Shown: piece after piece, positions 1 to 42,100 of the stretch
Layout of the letters: each line of letters begins with the position of its first letter
Position numbering within the stretch: the stretch's first letter is position 1
Source of the DNA: Dromaius novaehollandiae
Lineage: Eukaryota > Chordata > Aves > Casuariiformes > Dromaiidae
Assembly: GCF_036370855.1 (NCBI RefSeq)
Contig: NC_088098.1
Location: forward strand, 139,458,721 to 139,522,720
Length of the DNA: 64,000 nt
Direction: 5' to 3'
Program-made: the position numbers and the translations under genes
Notes under the pieces: model-generated
Told to the model about the DNA's origin: nothing
What the model saw: only the letters and a program-made list of their open reading frames with translations
Database searches by the model: none

Positions 1-689
1 TGTCCCTGTCTATTACAACTGTTCTAGGTTTGACACTGGAGAACAGTGTTAGCAGGCCAAGTGAAGGACTCAAACTTCCTATACAATGTATGGCATGACT
101 CTGGGCACCTATAATGGAAACCACAGAAGCTGACTGTCTCAGTGGGGAGCTGCTTGTTAGAAGCATGGAGGAGAGCTGTGCAGTAAAGCTTGCCCCTCCT
201 CAGGTTTTATTCTGAGCTTATTTTCCAGCTGGAGCTCACAACTTCTTCTCTGTTTTGGTGCTTACACAAGCCGCTTCTCATAAGACACAAGTCCTTTATT
301 TACCTGCACACACAGAGGCTCATCTCTCTAGTATAAATGTCTCTGATTTCAGCATTCACTTGGGAGCTGCGAGCCTGGGATTCAGCTCTTGCCTTTCTAT
401 CCAGTGAGCAAATGCAACCACTGCTAAGGTGGCTGTTTTCTTCCATGACCTAATGAATATTTTCCTGGAAAATGAAGCAGCTTCAGTAAGAGAAGTAGAG
501 AATGCGCAGTTCAAAATACTTCATATTGTAATGAATAGGGCATTCTCCTGAGAGAAGGAGATCTTGGCAAGAGAATAATCACTTCCCCACCACCACCCCT
601 CTGATCTTGTCGAATTTGAAACACCAGGAAGCCAGAAATATAACATGGGGCCAGAAGAAGGGCAAATGAGAAAATACCTGATACTGTGA

Positions 690-726
690 CCTATATAGAC
701 TAGGCCTATAGCCCTATATAGACTAG
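690..726. repeat. 14-bp direct repeat pair, spacer 9 bp
   Basis: CCTATATAGACTAG at 690-703 and again at 713-726. The spacer GCCTATAGC shares CCTATA with the unit. Confidence 0.75.
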
Positions 727-1454
727 CTGGGTTCTAGTCTTGGTCCTTGGCTGTTTGTCTTTTAGCATTCACCACCACTGAATAGTGGTGTTTAGTTACA
801 GAAACAGTTTAGTTAACAGAAATAATGCTGGGAACAGCACTCTTTTTCACTTAATGGCTTTCTTCCTCATAAATTTACATCCTGCACAGTGGCCCCACTT
901 CAACAGAAAGAACAGATATGTTAATTTGGTGGGGAGATGAGTTATTACAGAAAAGTAGCAGAAAGGCAAAGAGGGATGGAATGCAAGGCTGAACTAGAAG
1001 AAACAAGAAAGCTTTCAGAGCATAGCAAGGAAGTGAAAGGAGAAAGATAAGGATGTACTTGGTTATACTTACATAGAAGGACAACTGTTATACTTGGAAA
1101 AGTGCCTTTGTGTCTGGAAAGAGGCAGTATGGCAGGGTAAGATTTACCGAACAGGAATTGCTGTAGCTGGTGTAAGTACAGGGATTTCCGTTGCCCAAAC
1201 CTGGCTTGGCAGAGAGAAAGAGAATGTTTTCATGTATATTCCCCCAGGCCTGAAAAGGAGAGGTACAGTAGAGATTATGACTTATTCCCTGTGCTTCTGC
1301 GACTGGCACTTTGTGGCAGCATTCCTTAAAAGTTGAGATGCGGCCAAAACATAATTCAGATTCAGTGTAAAATATTTGTAATGTGGAAAACCTTTAGCCA
1401 GATTGACTTTGTATGTTGGTTCCACCTCTAATTAAAATATCACTTGAGTTATAC

Positions 1455-1467
1455 ATATATATATATA
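1455..1467. repeat. Short (TA)n
   Basis: ATATATATATATA in intergenic DNA. Confidence 0.7.
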
Positions 1468-2558
1468 AAATATGATAAAACAGGTGCTTAAAAATAGGAC
1501 AGAGAAATTCATTAATTACTACAGTAATTCAAGCAGCAGTTGATCTCAAGCAATAAACATGTAGATGAAGATAGAATATGCTGGGCAATGAGCAAAAGGC
1601 AAAAGTTATGTAGTTTGTTCTTTGGCTTGGTTTGTTAGGTTTTTTTGCAATGACCATTTGAGTATTCAGTGCCACTGAAATGTCTGAAGGAACCTGAACC
1701 TGTGAACCAACTGTTTAGCAATCTGGCAACCATCATATTCAAAAGTGAGGAATTTTGTAGAGGCAAGTTCAGACTTTGTCCATTCTGCTCCTGTAACAGT
1801 ACTTACGGGAAGCCACGGATTGTGTTCAGGATATAGCAATGCCTTAAAAGGTGCCTGAGTCCAGTATGGTAAATATAAGAGTCTAAGCAGGAGCCCAAGC
1901 TGCCTATAAAATTAGGACAGAGAATCTGCATCTGAAAGTCGCTCAGAATAGCCAGCTGAGACATCTCTAAGAAGCCTACAGACCTGTGTAGGTTAATGGT
2001 CCTTCTGGCTGGCCAGAAAGCCAACCAAGGCAGAAGTCAGCAGCCTTCTGAGGAGCAGGGCAAGGAGCACAGAAAATAACTTTGTTAGTGTGAGAAGTCC
2101 CAGGATAGCTCCATGCCTGGCCAGCTGTGGGACATGGTAGCAGCTAATGGAATTAGCAAGTGGGCAGTAACCCCAACTACAATCTTCTCTTATTCCTGAC
2201 TGAGGTGGTGGATCCAGGGGGGTAGCTACTTGCCTTTCCTCTCCCCAGGATGGAGGGAAAGAGTTCATACTTGTGTGCAGTCACTAGTCCTGTGGATTGA
2301 GTATACACTAGCTGAAGATATTGCAATAGATGGGACAGTCTTCACATATAGCTCTACTGCTACCATTCCCCTCTTGGAAACTGTAAGATGCTCTGTGTGA
2401 CCGCAGGTACTGCCAGATCCCCTCTCTGGAGAGAAGGCTGGATGGGTAGCTGTGGCCTCCTGCTCTGTCAGCTGCTCTCAGTTATACCAGGAGGCCAGGA
2501 GCCACTCAGCTACCTCTACGCAATGAAATAGGAAGGGAGGAGGAGTAGGCGAAGCCAC

Positions 2559-2572
2559 TTTTTTTTTTTTTT
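2559..2572. repeat. Poly(T) tract
   Basis: 14 T followed by CCTCTCCCTCCTTC, a pyrimidine run in intergenic DNA. Confidence 0.7.
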
Positions 2573-5531
2573 CCTCTCCCTCCTTCATTCTTTCAGATCA
2601 CTTCCAGTACAAGAAACTCTGTGTGGTTTTGGAGGGTACCCCAGGTGTTCTTCTTGAACCCAGTGCTGACTGCAGTCATTCTGTGGCCTTTGGTAGAGTT
2701 TAAGTGCCCTCCTTTTCATCTCTGAATTGCAGCAGAGCTTGGGTGTTTGTTTCCCCTGGCTTGGGGACTTCAAGAGTCTGGTTGTCCCCTCTAACTTATT
2801 CAAAGATTTTTGGTGCCTAATGGTCATCTAATCTGAGATTCGGACAAGTTCAACAATTCAGACAATTTGGCTCTAGGCAAAATACAACTTTGATAATGAT
2901 CTAAATATTAAAATATTTTATAAAGTGCAAGGCTTCATAGTATGGAACTACCTTTTCCATATTACCTGTTGACAAACCTTAGAAACAGAGAGGTACAGTC
3001 ATGTTTGTCTGTAGTCATCCTCCTTTTTAATTATTTGGGACGGTTCTTCCCTGTGGCACAATTATTCCACAAACATTCATTTCTACTGTGTTTATCAAAG
3101 GATAAAAATGGTCAGCTATCATCTGACATGGTGACCTATGTCAAATTGCACGCAGCATATTCACAATCCAGTTCTCATTAGCAATTGTTGAAAGAAAGGG
3201 CTTATTTGATTGAGGGAAAAAAGTTGTCTTTTAGGACTCATTAGGAAGGAAAAATTGTATTATTGATTGTACTCCATGCAAGCATTTGTGATTTCAGCTT
3301 TATGTTAGACATTGCTTCTTCCTAGTGATGAAGCTAGCCAGCAAACTCTGAACAGGGGATTATCCTCTTGAGAGTTAGATGCCTCTGTGGACGTAGCTTC
3401 AACACAACAGAGCACCTTTCCCTAGCTAAAATAGACACCTAAGTAATCCATGCATTCATGGCTTTTTTCTCCCTCCTTTACTGAATCTTTGTGGATTAAG
3501 AAAGGCTGCTTAATCTGTAAAGTATGTGATTCATAATAAAGACTCGTCCACGCATACATTGTTCCTAATGCTGTGCAAACCAGGATGGACTGCAGGGGCT
3601 TTGGAAATCCCCACAAGGTGCTGTGTACTTATTGTTGGCCTGCAGAATCATTGCTCAAATGAAACACTGCTGGACAAGTGCCAAAACCGTTACGCATGGC
3701 TGTGTCTTCCTAGCCAGTTAACAGCTGTGGCTGGGGAAAGTACTGTATCCGTAGGAACACTGAGATTGTTTTGACCGTGGCTATAACAATACTTTTCAGT
3801 ATAGCATGGGTCGAAATCATTAACTATGCTAAAGATGCAGACTGCAGCTACAGATCAGCCGTCCTCCATTGACTTCTGTTTAAGACCTTAAAAGTGCCTC
3901 AAGATACAGTTGTCACACAGTCATTTCCCCACCCCTTCCAGTTGCCTTCACTGTGGATTCACTAGTTGCAGACTGAGATGGCGAACACATATAGACTGAT
4001 CTGTGCAAACACAGAAGCTATTTTTTGAAAAGTCTGCTTTTTTGTTGTTACATTAAAATAGCAAGCCAAAAAACCAATCAATCAAAACACTCCATGCAGA
4101 GCACCAGTGCCCAGTCACACCGTGTTTGCCCTGTCCTCCAGCAGAGAGCAGTACGGAAGTCCCATATGGCATGAGAGAGGCCCATTCATCATGGGAGCCC
4201 CTTGCTCATGTGGGATACAGTGTCTGTAAGCCTATTCTTGGTGGGTATCTGGGCTACCACAGCAGAGAGGAGTTATAAGCAAGATTGCATTTGGAGTCAA
4301 AGTAAGGGAGCAGGGCAGCACAGAGGAATATGTGCTTCTGGCACATATATGGGGAGGAAAGGGCTTTTGAGGGAGTGAGAAGGCATATGGATGGCAAAAG
4401 GCCATTTGGTTCAGAAGAGAGAAACATGTAGGCTGGGATGGGTGGTGCACAGCCATAACATTGCAGCACTGGATTCCTCTGAACATTTTCTCTTCCATTT
4501 CCTAGCTCTGCCACCGCAAGCGATGACAGGTAGGTCTAAGGTTCAGTCCCTCATGACCAACTACAAACTACAGGAACTATTACTACTCATTTAAATTGCT
4601 GCAAGACTGATGCCTCCTGGCTTTTTGGCATGTGCGTTAGGCCATGTTAGGGCCATAGCAATCCATGGAATAATCTGGAGCGCCTAGGACTCCAGCACTG
4701 GCTTCTGAAATGAAATGAAAAAGCATCTGGGAGGCATTTTGCATGCATAGCTGAACTATACAAGAATAACAATGCAATAGACACAGAAACTGAAGAGAAA
4801 TTCTGAAGTAGGTAGTGCGTAACTTAACTTAAACTAGGATATTCTAAACATAGCAAGTTTATCAAACTTCTCTGGAGAGTATCGTGAAATCTGAAATGCT
4901 TCTTTTGGATAAACCGTGAATTTAGGCTCTGTGGGTTTGTGCAAATGAAGCATCTCTATTTGCTTGGTTAGTACGCTAATCAGGATGAACCTCATATTCT
5001 TTGCCACTTCCAAAAAGATATCCTCTGACAGAGATTTAATGGATGTTTCATCTAATTAAATGTGTAGGATGGAACCTGCCATTTTCAGTTTTTTGATCTT
5101 AGCTCCAAATTCAAGTGCAACTGCAAAATATAAACAATATCTGAAATCATAAGGGTTTTATATCATTTACTTTTAAAGAAGTTTCAAGATGATTGTAAAC
5201 AGACCAGCCTGGTAGGAGAAATATTTTTTCTTTTCTTTTTAGGTTTCTTTAATAAAGCATTTATAATGCTGAGGTGATGAATTAGAGCATTTCTCTCTGA
5301 AAATAAAACAGCCAACTGTCAAGACTGATTCTTTGAAGTCTGCTGCATGGACTTTACTAACTACCTGTATAATATTAGCCATTTCAAAACTGAATTAGAT
5401 ATCCTAACTCATTTCATCAGGCTTTGAGTTATAGGTGGAAAAAGTAAACTTCAATATCATACACAGACACATTAAAGAAATGCCTCTCCAATTAACATGT
5501 TCCACCAATGTTTCCAGTACTGTAAGTCAGT

Positions 5532-5537
5532 TTTATT
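5532..5537 (-). terminator. Distal AATAAA poly(A) signal for CLCN4
   Basis: Minus-strand AATAAA inside TTCAAATAAAACTGACTT, followed about 25-35 nt later by GGAAACATTGGTGGAAC, a GT-containing downstream element. It is the last AATAAA reached from the CLCN4 stop before the sequence looks like ordinary intergenic DNA. Use is not demonstrable from sequence. Confidence 0.4.
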
Positions 5538-7275
5538 TGAAAAATAGACTCCAAACATCATTTTTCATAAGGTGCAACATATATACTGTTTTCTACAGTT
5601 AAAAAAACAAAGCAAAACAATATTCATAACTATAGTGTCATTGCAACATGGAATCAGTGGGTCTTCTGTAATTCCTTAACATTCTTCTTTTCTGCTTTGT
5701 CAAAGCGTAAGAATTAATAACTGGTATTACAGTGACAGCCAAAGGGTCTGGCCTAAAATCATCCATGTTCTGTACTTTAATAATAGACTTTCTGGTGCAG
5801 ATTGCTTCAAGAACACATCAAAGCTGAATGTAACTGAACACAGTCCATGCAAAACAAAGGTACAATACTGAACTTGCATCATTCAAAGATTTTTGTTCTC
5901 TCATTTGGTTTGACATCACCAGAGTCCAATAGCTTGAACACCAAGACTGAACTGTGGTTGTATAAACTGAGCACTATATACTAAAGTACTTATGAAACTC
6001 TTAGATTAATTAGGCTATGTAACTCTATCTTGAGTTCTACAGATTCAAATAAATACTTAAGGCTGAGATATATGCCTCTTGGAGTCTATGCAGTAAGTTC
6101 TGAGACACATTTGGGAATACAGATGGAAAACACTGACTGATAATGGGCTTGTTATGGGGAATTACATTAAATCATTTGATTAGAACTGCATTTTTGAGAA
6201 AAGTGTGTTCTTAATTTATGCTAAGAGTGTTTCTTGTTCAGTCACCAAGGCTAAAAGAGCAATGGAGACAATACAGCATGGAGGAAAGTCAACAGAAGAA
6301 CTTGCAGCCAACTGCTGACTGTCTCTGTAAGTGTCTGAACTTCTAAGTTTTTTAATTAGCAAAGTCTGTCCATTTCAAAGCTCTCCTTGTCATTCTAGCA
6401 CCACCTCAGCCTTAACAATGCTAAACAGCTGGAAGCTATTCCTATGGCTATTCCTATGCCATTTCTGGAAAGCTAAATTTCAGTCCCTGCTCTAAGACAC
6501 TTTAAAGTATTTTGAACAGATGTTGGAACAAGGAGAGGCAGTCTAACCCCTCATGTATACAGTTATACACCCAAAGTTTTTTCTCTTTGACCCATTAAAT
6601 ATTTAATCATTTTACCTAAAGAGGAACAGGTTTCACAGAAAAGAGCTGGACTCCCATTTGCCTGCCTTCTGTTTGGATGGTAGTCCTGGGTTCAAACTGC
6701 ACCAGCAATAAGTGCCTAAGTCTCAATTCCCTCCTTGGTGTTTCTCATAAAGCACCATGATGACTTTGTGGATCCCATTCTTAAGTCCTTAATGTTTCTC
6801 ACGTGCAGTCTAATAAGCCTACATGACAAGATATCACAAGGCTGGCTGTTGGCTTTAGTGGATCAGGCCTCTGGGTATTAGTGGGAATTAGCCACTCAGG
6901 TTTTTGCCTATGTATAGCCTTGAACTGAGTTTGAGATGATAACTCCAGTCACTACCCAAATGAGTTTGTATTCACTGTTATTTTAATATCAGCTAGCTAA
7001 CTCTGTAATTTTTCTCAGGAAATGACATTTTTTTCAGTATTGATGTACCATCCCAGTTCCTGTTAGCAAACATCATCCTCAGTACTGTGAACACTCTTTG
7101 GAGTTAGCTCTGCCATGGACTAAATGCTAATGCGCTGTGGACTGAAATTTCCTTGGCTAACAGAGAAGGCTTTAGACCTCCCCTTTTCCCTGACATACAT
7201 GTGAGCAGAGTTTGATATCAAATAGCAGGTAAATGGACTTTCCCAACTTATTTTCCCTGGCTTATGAGGAGAAGA

Positions 7276-7281
7276 TTTATT
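7276..7281 (-). terminator. Internal AATAAA, possible proximal poly(A) signal
   Basis: Minus-strand AATAAA in TTTAAATAAATCTTC, about 2.47 kb after the CLCN4 stop. It could give a shorter 3' UTR; the downstream region is not clearly GT-rich. Confidence 0.2.
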
Positions 7282-7756
7282 TAAAAGTGTTCAAGTGAGG
7301 AGAGTATGCTAATTTGTTTCCTATGTAAACATAAAGGGAGATGGATAAAATGTTATTCTGATATGTATGTATTAAAATTTGGAGTTATAAAAGTGGAAAA
7401 ATAGACCATAGTCCTTTCAGTTTTAATTCTAGAACAGTTTGCCCTCAAAAGTCAACCTGTTTATCTCAGTCCAAATCCCTTTGATTCAGTAGTTTTGGGT
7501 AGAAATTGATAGTTGTACTAAACTTCTTGTTGGTTTTAGTCATGGGAATTCACTGATTCTTAGGATGGCATCTGTGTTCAAATGAAGGGATACGATTTTT
7601 ATGCATTTGGTAGTTGACTTGGTTGCTTTTTTATGAGTTTGGTTGATGACTGCTTCACAGAAAAACAAAAAAAACAACAATATTGTGCACCATTTCCTAG
7701 TTTCGGAAGAAAAGGGTTTCTTGGTCCTATAGCTTACGTAGTTTTAACAATATCCC

Positions 7757-7762
7757 TTTAAT
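7757..7762 (-). terminator. Internal ATTAAA, possible proximal poly(A) signal
   Basis: Minus-strand ATTAAA in CATTATTAAAGGG, about 2 kb after the CLCN4 stop. This is a variant hexamer and the evidence is weak on its own. Confidence 0.15.
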
Positions 7763-9746
7763 AATGTATTGTACTGCAGATGTTCAGTTAGCCAAAAATA
7801 CACACTGGGCTTTGGCCAGAGCTACGTATATTTATGTCAGTCTCTTCAAATGCTATTGTTAAATGGAGTACTTAGCAGATTAAAATTATCCCTTTACTTC
7901 TGTTTCTTTTACTTAAACAATTTGGGCCATACGTTGTGTGAATGCAGTGGGACACCTGCCAGAAGGAAGCAGGGTCACTTGAGACAAGAGGAGGAATTCG
8001 TGACATGTAATGCTGGGCATTTAACTTAGGGTGCACCTGGTTTGTTGTCTCTGTTCAGAGACACAATGATCATGCACATTGCCTACAAATTGACTCAATA
8101 GTCTGGCTTTTGTAGCAAGCAATAGGCTCTTTTGGTATGAAAGGACTTAAACTCTGTCCCTGAAGACCTTTTGGATGCAATGGACTTGAGCTGAAGTTAT
8201 CTGTATGAAGATGAGCAAAGGTACCAGAGGTCTTAAACATCTAAATGAAGAGGGTGTCTCAGAGGATCAGAAGCCTTTCCTGAAAGGGATTTTCAGGGCA
8301 TCTAAGTTAGGATCCAAACTCTCTCCAGTGATCATCTTTGAGCTTTTAGGAAGAAACAAAACATTAGGCAGTGTGTATTATGTGTTACTGAGAGTAGAAT
8401 TTGGTCTTCTATTACTGCTAGCAGTATTGACTAAAGTAACAGTATATTAATGCAGACAATGTTGACTCAGTGCATCTCATAGTACCAGAACAAGGGATTA
8501 GGAAAATTCATCATTTTTATCTCAGGGGTCCCAGGGGTCCCTACCGTGGGCTTTTAAATCTTGTGTTCTTGGAGCAAAAGAATAAATAATTAAAGTCTTG
8601 CTATTGTTGTTTACATTCTCAATCCCTTTGATCCCTTATCCTGACAGAGTGTTGTATGGAGGGATTCCTCAGTCCTACAACTGGCAGAAGCAGCATAAAG
8701 AGTAGATCTGCTACAGAATAGATGTCAGTGACTCCATTAAATTAATTTAAATAATCTCTTGGCAGGTGCAGACAAATGCCAAGAAATGGCAATGAAGAAA
8801 AGGAACAAAATGGAGAACCAGCAATCAGTGCAGAACTTCACTAGTCTGTGAAAAATGCTGATGTTGGAGACAGGTGAGGGACTGAATCTCTTGTCGCTAA
8901 CATCAACGAGAGCTGGACAGCAGTCTCTCTTTTGTGCCTGTGAAAACTCCTCCATGGGCTTTTATGCTTTTTCCTGTTGTCATAGCAAACCACTTAATAC
9001 TAAATATTACAGTACCTGTATGCAAAATTGCATAGAGAAATAATAAATCCTTACAAATAAGTCATGTTTAAACATTTATAAAGGGAAACTGACTGATAGA
9101 AATGTTAAACTGTATAAAATTCAAAGGACTAAAGCAGGAAACAGGGGCCTATATGTTTTAAAATGAATTGAAGTGTGTTCTTCCTCCTTTAACTCCAGTC
9201 TTGATTTACTTAACTTTTACAAAAATAAATGATGATGATTTTCTTTTTCCTCATGAAAATAGTATAATTCAGTAGCTAGTAAATAGTCATGATTTCAGTA
9301 ACAAAAACAACTGACATTACTCATACACACTCTCTAGTTTGGAGCACAAAGCTTTGTATCTGTTAATAACCTGTACACAAACAGTGTCTGCTACTCTTCA
9401 CACCTGCCTCATGAGTTACAATGAATGCTGATATATCCCACTGGTGCTCCTGGCTCTTTGCCTTTAAGCACCACATCACTTACACCCACAAACGCACCAA
9501 TTGAGCTGTTAGGAAACTCATTAAGGAAACACAGCTTGATGTCTGCAGCTGCTCAGAGCTTCTAAACTGCCTACATCATTAAATAAGTGCCATCCTGCAT
9601 CCACTCCTTCTGTCAGAGGTATATTAGGCCATTCCTCATCCGCATTATATTTTCTCTTTAAACAAAATGAAACACCAAACATAGCCTTTGTGTTAATCTA
9701 GAGGGGATCCTTTTGAGGTTATTTTCTCTCTTCTCCCTTTATCAGT

Positions 9747-39130
<29,384 letters not shown>

Positions 39131-42100
39131 CTAAGAGAAGTATATTGCTAAAGACTACTCCAATGGCTTAGCAAACCCTTAGAAGCACATACAAAAAGCA
39201 CAGCGTCAAAGGGCAGAATTACCAGCTATCCCAAAAACAGAGCCCCAAAACCCAGGATGGTTCAAGGGCTCCTCTGTAACGATACATCCTGATCACATGC
39301 CTGAAAAAGTGCTCTGCCTGCTAGGAGGTCATCTAGTAGGCAAGGTGATTAGCTCAGAAAACAAATGATAATTCACTAGAATTTATTACTCATCATGGCA
39401 AATCAGAATTACACAGCACTTACATGGCACTGCTACTCATAATACTACAGTGTTGTCTGTTTTTTCCCTGCATTGACATACATTTCACCCACTGCTCAAA
39501 ACGATTCTTTTAAAAGGCTAAATTTGAGAACAGAACATATCTACTCCAGATAGGGTCTGGAAAGGCAGTATCTTCAACTTTTCTTCTCAAGGGCCAGGAG
39601 CAGAACTACTGTTGGGGGAACCTGGGTGGTTACCTTCTGTCTCACAGACCAACATACCTTATTTGCTTTTAAGAAAGTAGGAGGAGAAACAGCCACCACA
39701 TGTCCTACTAGAGCACAAGAGGAAATGTAAAGATAACCAGCCCCAAGCTGTAACAGCCAGCTTCCAGAGGGCATTTGATAGAAAGGAGATTAGAGTAGGC
39801 TGTGAAATAAGACACACTGTAGAGCCATTAGAGTCACTCTAGCAAGCAGGCCGAGAGGACATTTTCAGCCCAGAAGTTCCTGGGGAGATGGTCTCTGGGT
39901 TTACAAACTTACAGATATGGAAGAACTAGAATATCCATGCCCGTTGCTCTGAAGCCCTGCAAATTCTACCTAGTTTTTACAATGATTATAAGCAAAGCAT
40001 AAAAACATTAACTCAGAACCACCATACCTTTCTCTCCCACAGAGACCTCAGCAACATCTGGCTAGGTGCAAAAGTGACATAGTCTCCTTTACTGAAAGGT
40101 CAGGTCCCAAAGTAATCACTAATATGACAGACTCCAGAAAAGGCTGATATCATGCCTGATGAGAGGAGCCTTTATTAGCATAAGAATCTAGTGAAAAAAG
40201 TAATTTAGGCACACAGGGTTGGATCCAACTATCCAACATTAGCCACTTGGCAGTTTGGTGTCTAGACTGTAACAGCCATCTAAGCTGCCTCTAGGGACAG
40301 AGAAAGATGTGTTGCTCTAAAGAGCAATTAATCACATCCATCCTAAAACAGGTATCTAGGAAATTGGGTCTTTGGGAGAGTATCCAGGGTGTGTAATCTA
40401 AAGTGGCTAGCTTAAAAGTGGCTAACTGCAGATGAGGATAGCATGACATCAACACTAATACGCAAGAAAAAAATGATGATGGATACAGACTTTAGGCGTT
40501 TTAGAGAACCAACTCTGCAGAGTCTTTAACTCCTTGAGAGATACAAGATAACTTTTGCAGGTGACTGATAAGGTTAGTACAATACAAAATACTGTGACCT
40601 GTATTTTTCTTCTGATATAGACATGGTGATTTCATATGTACATAGTTTGGATCTTTGAATCAGCAAAGATGTGGCAGATAAGTTTTAATCAACCGTCCAT
40701 GAACCCTAATCTGTTGCTATGCTCAGCCCTCTTTATTTACTTCTTTTTTTCCCCCCTTTAATTTTTGGCTGTTCTACTTGAATCCTATCCATTTAATTTT
40801 TTTCTCTGGTGGTGATTTCAGGGATATAACAAGTATCAATACTCGGCTTTGTGAGTGCCTGCTTCTTTGCACTCTGCTGGATAGGACTTCTTGGACTACA
40901 CAGACAATGGGCTCAGCACAAGCAGCTGAGAAAAGCATTATCTTCCAGGCAAACAGCAGGTCACTATTATAATTTTATAGAAGCACTTTTAAGTGCGGAA
41001 ATCAAATAATCTCCAAGCACCATGGCTTGTTTGTCTGAAAGAGAAGCAAGCAAGGGAGTCACAGCCTGGGGAAGGAAACCAAATGCGGAGCAGGTGTCTC
41101 ATGCAGCGCTGTTTGAGTGCAAATAATCTGCCACAGGACTGACACAATTTAAGAAGCAGCAGTTAAAAGAAGTGACAATTGAAAATAACAGTACTTAGCA
41201 AAATAAATGAGAGCACAGTCCTACATTTCCTAAAGGAAATGAGAGTCTGAAGGTGGGATGCTGTGGCTGATACCAGGTAGCTGAAGTTGCAACTGGATCT
41301 TGACTTCAGTGTCTTGTAAACCATGACTGAGAACTGGAACAGGAAGCTGAGACCAGGTGAATGGATTAGACCATGCTATTATTTTGTACCACTGTGCTAG
41401 GAAGACTTTGCACTGATATTTTGCAGGCCATTTACTTCAACCAATTATTTCTGCATAGTGAAGAAGTACCTGCAAAGAATATGCAGTTCAGACTGCTTGT
41501 CTGCATCTAGGCAATCCCCACTCCCTCCCCCCATAATACAAGCAAACTTCTGGAAACTGATGTACTGCAAGTATTGGCCTTTTTCCTTAATGCTGTGAGA
41601 AAACTACCCAAAACACTGGTTATATCACATAAAAAAAGCTTTTTAAGTATGTTGCCAAGGCTCAACACATGACAGTATTGTGATGGATAATACTAGGCCA
41701 GACCACAAGTATGTAGGATAATTACAATCTCAGCCTGAATCTACCCAAAAATACGTGCTACAGAAGATGTTTGGGGAGAGAGAAAAGTCCTAGACACCAC
41801 AGGGCCATGGAAGACTTAGAAAACAAATTTTGGACTCTAGGTAGCTTTCTGATACTTTGGTGTAGAAATTGCAGCTGTATGATTATCAGCCTTAAACTTC
41901 ACTTCAAATACCATACTCTTAAAAGTAGAGATGTGATATCACATTATGAAAGTCCCAGTTATAGTAAATAAATTCTGGCTATTGCAATTGTGAACTGAAT
42001 ACTACAGAGTTCCCATCTCATGTCCTAAGTGCAAAGCACCAGATACATTTCTTTATTTCTCTTTATTTTACATTTATCTATCTCACCTAACTTAGGCTTC

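Larger units (their letters stand above)
1..5511. other. Intergenic DNA downstream of CLCN4
   Basis: No exon-like segment with matching splice sites and no recognisable repeat family. The open frames here are short, occur on both strands and overlap one another. Small features are a (TA)n run at 1455-1467, a 14-T tract at 2559-2572 and a duplicated 14-mer at 690-726. In human the next gene on this side is MID1, in the opposite orientation; none of it is visible. Confidence 0.6.
5512..9746 (-). other. CLCN4: Probable 3' UTR of CLCN4
   Basis: About 4.2 kb of AT-rich sequence follows the stop with no recognisable interspersed repeat and no convincing ORF. The distal end is inferred from an AATAAA signal at 5532-5537 followed by a GT-rich stretch. 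Internal signals at 7757 and 7276 could give shorter messages. Mammalian CLCN4 also has a multi-kilobase 3' UTR, which fits. The extent is an inference without transcript data. Confidence 0.45.
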
